Positions 14,084 through 16,815 of a stretch of 16,815 bases of DNA are shown here, piece after piece (position 1 is the first letter of the stretch; each line of letters opens with the position of its first letter). The translations under genes were made by a program, and so were the position numbers. Origin of the DNA: Xanthomonas cassavae CFBP 4642. Lineage in GTDB: Bacteria > Pseudomonadota > Gammaproteobacteria > Xanthomonadales > Xanthomonadaceae. The notes beneath the pieces were generated by a model that worked only from the letters and a program-made list of their open reading frames with translations, ran no database searches and had not been told where the DNA came from. The DNA lies in assembly GCF_000454545.1 (NCBI RefSeq), contig NZ_CM002139.1:4135361-4152175 (forward strand). Reading direction: 5' to 3'.

Positions 14084-14853
14084 TGGAATTGATCGACAGT
14101 CACTGCCACCTGGATGCCGGCGAATTCGACCATGACCGCGCTGCGGTCATTGCCCGCGCACATGCTGCCGGCGTGATGCAGCAGGTGGTGCCCGCCATCA
14201 CCGCGGCCAGCTGGCCGGGCCTGCGCCAGGTGTGCGCCCAGGCACCCGGGCTGCATCCGGCCTACGGGCTGCATCCGATCTTTCTGGACCAGCACCGCCC
14301 CGAACATCTGGAGGCGCTGGCGGACTGGATCGAGCGCGAGCGCCCCTGCGCCATCGGCGAGTGCGGGCTGGATTTCTATCTGGAGGGGCTGGATGCGCAG
14401 GCGCAGCGTGACCACTTCGATGGCCAGTTGCGGCTGGCCAAGCGCTTCGACCTGCCGCTGATCGTGCACGCGCGCCGCGCCACCGAAGAAGTCATCGCCC
14501 GCATCAAGGCCATCGGCGGCCTGCGCGGTGTGGTGCACAGCTTTGCCGGCAGTCCCGAACAGGCCCGGCAGCTGTGGAATCTGGATTTCATGATCGGGCT
14601 CGGTGGGCCGGTGACCTATCCGCGCGCCCATCGCCTGCGCGGGCTGGCGGCGACAATGCCGCTGCAGCACCTGTTGCTGGAAACCGACGCTCCCGATCAG
14701 CCCGACGCCAGCATCCGTGGCCAGCGTAACGAGCCGGCCCGGCTGCGCACGGTACTGGACTGCATCGCCCAGCTACGCGGGGAAGATGCCACGGTCATCG
14801 CGGCGCAGACCACCGCCAACGCACACCGCCTGTTCGGGCTGCCGCCCAGCTGA
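14083..14853 (+). CDS. TatD-family metal-dependent hydrolase, YjjV-like
   Basis: A 256-residue TIM-barrel metallohydrolase, predicted to be a metal-dependent DNase in the cytoplasm. All metal-ligand motifs are present: DSHCHLD (His7, His9), GLHP (62-65), GECGLDF (Glu93), IVHARR (His129), VVHSFAGS (His152) and LLLETDAPDQP (Asp202). The stretch IGLGGPVTYPRAHRLR and the ETDAPD form resemble E. coli YjjV more than TatD itself. The start overlaps the stop of the DUF6116 gene; a longer open frame exists upstream, but the family begins at MELIDSHCH. It converges on tcdA, with 39 bp between the two stop codons. The physiological substrate of this subgroup is not settled. Confidence 0.92.
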   Translation: MELIDSHCHLDAGEFDHDRAAVIARAHAAGVMQQVVPAITAASWPGLRQVCAQAPGLHPAYGLHPIFLDQHRPEHLEALADWIERERPCAIGECGLDFYLEGLDAQAQRDHFDGQLRLAKRFDLPLIVHARRATEEVIARIKAIGGLRGVVHSFAGSPEQARQLWNLDFMIGLGGPVTYPRAHRLRGLAATMPLQHLLLETDAPDQPDASIRGQRNEPARLRTVLDCIAQLRGEDATVIAAQTTANAHRLFGLPPS

Positions 14854-14892
14854 CTGCCCCACACGCCGCGCAGGGCGGCATGCCTGGTGCGA

Positions 14893-15723
14893 TTACGAGG
14901 CCACGGCCATCGCGGCCGCCGGCTTGGCGGCACCGGCCTTGGGCGTGAGCAGCATCTCCAGCGCCTTGCCGACCGCCACGAACGCGAAGGTGCCGGTGAT
15001 ATGCGTGGCTGCGCCCAGCCCGGCGCCGCAGTCCAGCTTGAGCGTGGCATCGGCGTCGAGCTGCGGACGGATGCCGCACACGCTGCCGTCGGCCTGCGGA
15101 TACTTGACGTTCTCCAGCGAATACACCGCCGGCACACCGAAATAGCGCTGTGGATTCTTGGGGAAGTGGAACTCGCTGCGCAGCTTCTTGCGGATCAGCG
15201 CCAGCATCGCATCGTGCTCGGTACGCGAAACATCGCGTACCCGCACCAGCGTGGGATCGGTGCGCCCGCCGGCAGCACCCACGGTCAGCAGCGGCAGCTT
15301 GCGTCGGCGGCACCAGGCAATGGTTTCCACCTTGACCCGGAAGCTGTCGCAGGCATCGATCACCAGATCGAAGCCGTCGCCCAGCAGCGTGTCGATGTTG
15401 CCGGCGGTGAGGAAGGATTCCACCGCATCGGCCTCGATCTCGGGGTTGATCGCCACGCAGCGCTCGGCCATCGCACGCGCCTTGTTGCGTCCGTACTGCC
15501 CAGCCAGTGCCGGTAACTGCCGATTGGTATTGGACACGCACAGATCGTCTGCATCGATCAGGCGCAGATGGCCCACGCCGGTGCGCGCCAGCGCCTCCAC
15601 CACCCACGAGCCCACCCCGCCCATGCCGACCACCGCCACGCGGCAGGCCGCCAGGCGCTCCACCGTGCCGACTCCATACAGCCGGTCGATACCGGCAAAC
15701 CGTTCACGCCATTGTGCTTTCAT
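14893..15723 (-). CDS. tcdA: tRNA threonylcarbamoyladenosine dehydratase
   Basis: An E1-like, ATP-dependent enzyme that cyclises t6A to ct6A at position 37 of ANN-decoding tRNAs. It has 276 residues. The N-terminal nucleotide-binding motif is GMGGVGSWVVEALARTGVG (33-51), followed by LIDADDLCVSNTNRQ (55-69), the ThiF/MoeB-like signature. VIDACDSFRVKV and TVGAAGGRTDPT are conserved in TcdA/CsdL, as is the FGVPAVYSLE segment. The length fits the family. The ATG at 15723 follows a weak TAGGGCG ribosome site. No csdA/csdE sulfur-transfer genes are adjacent, unlike in E. coli. Confidence 0.94.
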   Translation of the reverse strand: MKAQWRERFAGIDRLYGVGTVERLAACRVAVVGMGGVGSWVVEALARTGVGHLRLIDADDLCVSNTNRQLPALAGQYGRNKARAMAERCVAINPEIEADAVESFLTAGNIDTLLGDGFDLVIDACDSFRVKVETIAWCRRRKLPLLTVGAAGGRTDPTLVRVRDVSRTEHDAMLALIRKKLRSEFHFPKNPQRYFGVPAVYSLENVKYPQADGSVCGIRPQLDADATLKLDCGAGLGAATHITGTFAFVAVGKALEMLLTPKAGAAKPAAAMAVAS

Positions 15724-15793
15724 CGCCCTATTTTACGCGCGCCATCCGCGGCGCGTCCGCCCAACTGCACGCCTTGCTGCCGGAGCATTCGTC

Positions 15794-16213
15794 ATGACCG
15801 ACTCCTCTGCCAATCAATCGCGCGCGGCGCGCTACGCCTTCATGCTGGTGCTGGGCGTGCTGATCGGGCTGGTAACCACGGTGATGGTGGCGCGGGTGCT
15901 GCAGGCCCGACGTGATCCGGTCCCCGACAGCCTGATGCAGGTCATGGCCTACCAATTGCGCGCGCTGCAGCCGCCGCCTGGCTCGACCTGCACACCAGAG
16001 CAGCAACAGGCGCGCCTGCGCTCGCTCCGCCTGCTCGCCGACGAACTGGAGCCCGCATTTGCGAACCTCGGCGAGGACCGCCGCTTTGGGGAACATACCG
16101 AGGGGCTACGCACGGCGCTGGACCGCGCGCCAGCCGCCGATTGCGCGGCAGTTGCGAGCTTGACCACGCCGATTTCCGACGCCTGCGACGCCTGCCACCG
16201 TGACTTTCGATGA
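15794..16213 (+). CDS. Membrane-anchored cytochrome c'-like protein
   Basis: A 139-residue protein with one N-terminal transmembrane segment (YAFMLVLGVLIGLVTTVMVA, 14-33) and a helical soluble part expected in the periplasm. The only heme-attachment motif, CDACH (131-135), is almost at the C-terminus, followed by RDFR. A C-terminal CxxCH in a mostly helical protein is the hallmark of class II c-type cytochromes (cytochrome c'), which are four-helix bundles that bind NO or act in electron transfer. Cys66 and Cys117 could form a disulfide. CGGAG lies about 9 bases before the ATG. A longer open frame extends upstream across tcdA but is antisense shadow. The IS3-family element begins 11 bp after the stop, leaving the gene intact. 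Most orthologues are probably annotated as hypothetical. Confidence 0.75.
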   Translation: MTDSSANQSRAARYAFMLVLGVLIGLVTTVMVARVLQARRDPVPDSLMQVMAYQLRALQPPPGSTCTPEQQQARLRSLRLLADELEPAFANLGEDRRFGEHTEGLRTALDRAPAADCAAVASLTTPISDACDACHRDFR

Positions 16214-16235
16214 ACGGGATGCTCTGGTAATCCCC

Positions 16236-16261
16236 CCACTTCTAGCGGTCGCCAGAAGTGG
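16236..16261. repeat. Subterminal inverted repeat of the IS3-family element
   Basis: CCACTTCT (16236-16243) and AGAAGTGG (16254-16261) pair perfectly around a 10-base loop, between the transposase stop and the element end. It could act as a terminator-like hairpin for the transposase message, or as part of the transposase-binding end. Confidence 0.6.
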
Positions 16262-16263
16262 AG

Positions 16264-16815
16264 CTAAGCGGCCATCGCCAACTTCATCGCTGGTGTGATG
16301 CCGCCGAGCGCCATATTCGGGCGCTCGTGGTTGTACGTCCATAGCCAGCGGGTGGCTTTGTCCTGCACTTGGTCGATGGTGTCGAACAGGGTTCGGGCGA
16401 GCCAGGCGTAGCGGATGGTGCGGTTGTAGCGTTCAACGTAGGCGTTCTGCTGTGGCTTGCCCGGCTGGATGTGCTCGACCCGGATGCCATGCCGCTGCGC
16501 CCAGGACAGCAACGCGCCACTGATGTATTCAGGGCCGTTGTCGCAGCGGATCACAGCGGGCTTGCCGCGCCACTCGATGATCTGCTCCAGCGACCGGATC
16601 ACCCGGGCTGACGGCAGCGACAGATCCACCTCGATCCCCAGCCCCTCGCGATTGAAGTCGTCGAGCACATTGAACAGCCGGAAGCTGCGGCCGTCGGCCA
16701 ACTGGTCGTGCATGAAGTCCATCGACCAGACCTGGTTGATGGCCTCCGGCACCGCCAGAGGCTCGGGCCGCTCACGCACCAGCCGCTTCTTCGGCTTGAT
16801 CCGCAGGTTCAACTC
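16264..16815 (-). CDS. IS3-family transposase OrfB (partial, 5' end outside the window)
   Basis: The C-terminal 183 residues of an IS3-family OrfB, with an rve integrase core. The catalytic triad is visible: Asp in [12 protein letters not shown], Asp in [10 protein letters not shown] and Glu in [10 protein letters not shown], the last two separated by exactly 35 residues (DD35E). The C-terminus, [19 protein letters not shown], is typical of the IS407 group. The frame stays open to the last base of the window (Glu-Leu-Asn-Leu-Arg), so the ATG at 16812 is internal rather than the start. OrfB of this group is normally made as an OrfAB fusion by frameshifting; that region is not visible. The stop is TAG at 16264-16266. 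Confidence 0.92.
   Translation of the reverse strand, partial: ELNLRIKPKKRLVRERPEPLAVPEAINQVWSMDFMHDQLADGRSFRLFNVLDDFNREGLGIEVDLSLPSARVIRSLEQIIEWRGKPAVIRCDNGPEYISGALLSWAQRHGIRVEHIQPGKPQQNAYVERYNRTIRYAWLARTLFDTIDQVQDKATRWLWTYNHERPNMALGGITPAMKLAMAA

Larger units (their letters stand above)
16225..16815 (-). mobile_element. IS3-family (IS407-group) insertion sequence, cut by the window edge
   Basis: The transposase-distal end of an IS3-family element runs off the right edge. The end is placed at about 16225, because TGGTAATCCCCCCACTT resembles the TG-starting, C-rich termini of IS407-group elements. The other end, the orfA gene and the target duplication are outside the window, so the boundary is approximate. 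Confidence 0.75.

Noticed and set aside
15724..15740. TAAAAT-like -10 hexamer just before tcdA
   Set aside because: Its spacing would place the transcription start inside the coding region, removing the ribosome site, and no -35 partner was seen.
15158..15793. Upstream extension of the cytochrome c'-like gene across tcdA
   Set aside because: The extension is antisense to tcdA, and a transmembrane anchor plus ribosome site support the ATG at 15794.

Overview
The window reads as chromosomal DNA from a gammaproteobacterium of the Xanthomonadaceae, most likely Xanthomonas. The grounds are the very high GC content, the family set (a DUF6116-type small protein beside a YjjV-like TatD protein, a DUF3857 transglutaminase protein, an Xanthomonas-type glycine-zipper protein) and flanking insertion sequences of types common in that genus. 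The genus is inferred from recognition of these families, not from a database search.

Layout. Positions 1-1072 are an apparently complete IS1595-family insertion sequence with matching terminal inverted repeats. Next comes a long run of minus-strand genes, read here from right to left: a glycine-zipper envelope protein (12932-13723), a glutaryl-CoA dehydrogenase-like enzyme (11633-12796), a secreted DUF3857/transglutaminase protein with a polytopic membrane C-terminus (9001-11601), a glutathione S-transferase (8215-8859), a glutamine-hydrolysing asparagine synthetase (6243-8183), an NAD(P)H-dependent FMN reductase (5472-6026), the replicative helicase dnaB (3820-5250), a DNA photolyase phrB (2299-3717) and an OmpA-family lipoprotein (1175-1900). 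On the right, a plus-strand pair (DUF6116 small protein and YjjV/TatD-like hydrolase, joined by a TGATG overlap) converges on tcdA (minus strand). A membrane-anchored cytochrome c'-like gene then runs divergently from tcdA. The window ends inside an IS3-family (IS407-group) element whose transposase is cut by the window edge.

How the genes work together. Most are housekeeping or stand-alone functions: replication (DnaB), repair (PhrB), tRNA modification (TcdA), amino-acid metabolism (AsnB, GcdH-like), redox and detoxification (GST, FMN reductase) and envelope structure (OmpA lipoprotein, glycine-zipper protein). The plausible transcription units are gcdH-like with DUF3857 (31 bp apart or overlapping, depending on the start), GST with asnB (31 bp apart) and DUF6116 with tatD (overlapping). 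Two strong intrinsic terminators (1095-1124 and 12881-12911) close the OmpA and glycine-zipper units.

I found no CRISPR array, tRNA, rRNA, prophage, toxin-antitoxin pair or recognisable defence system. The points most worth a second look are a perfect DnaA box upstream of dnaB, a perfect LacI/GalR-like palindrome upstream of the OmpA lipoprotein, the DUF3857 membrane protein apparently coupled to the dehydrogenase, and the anchored cytochrome c'-like protein.
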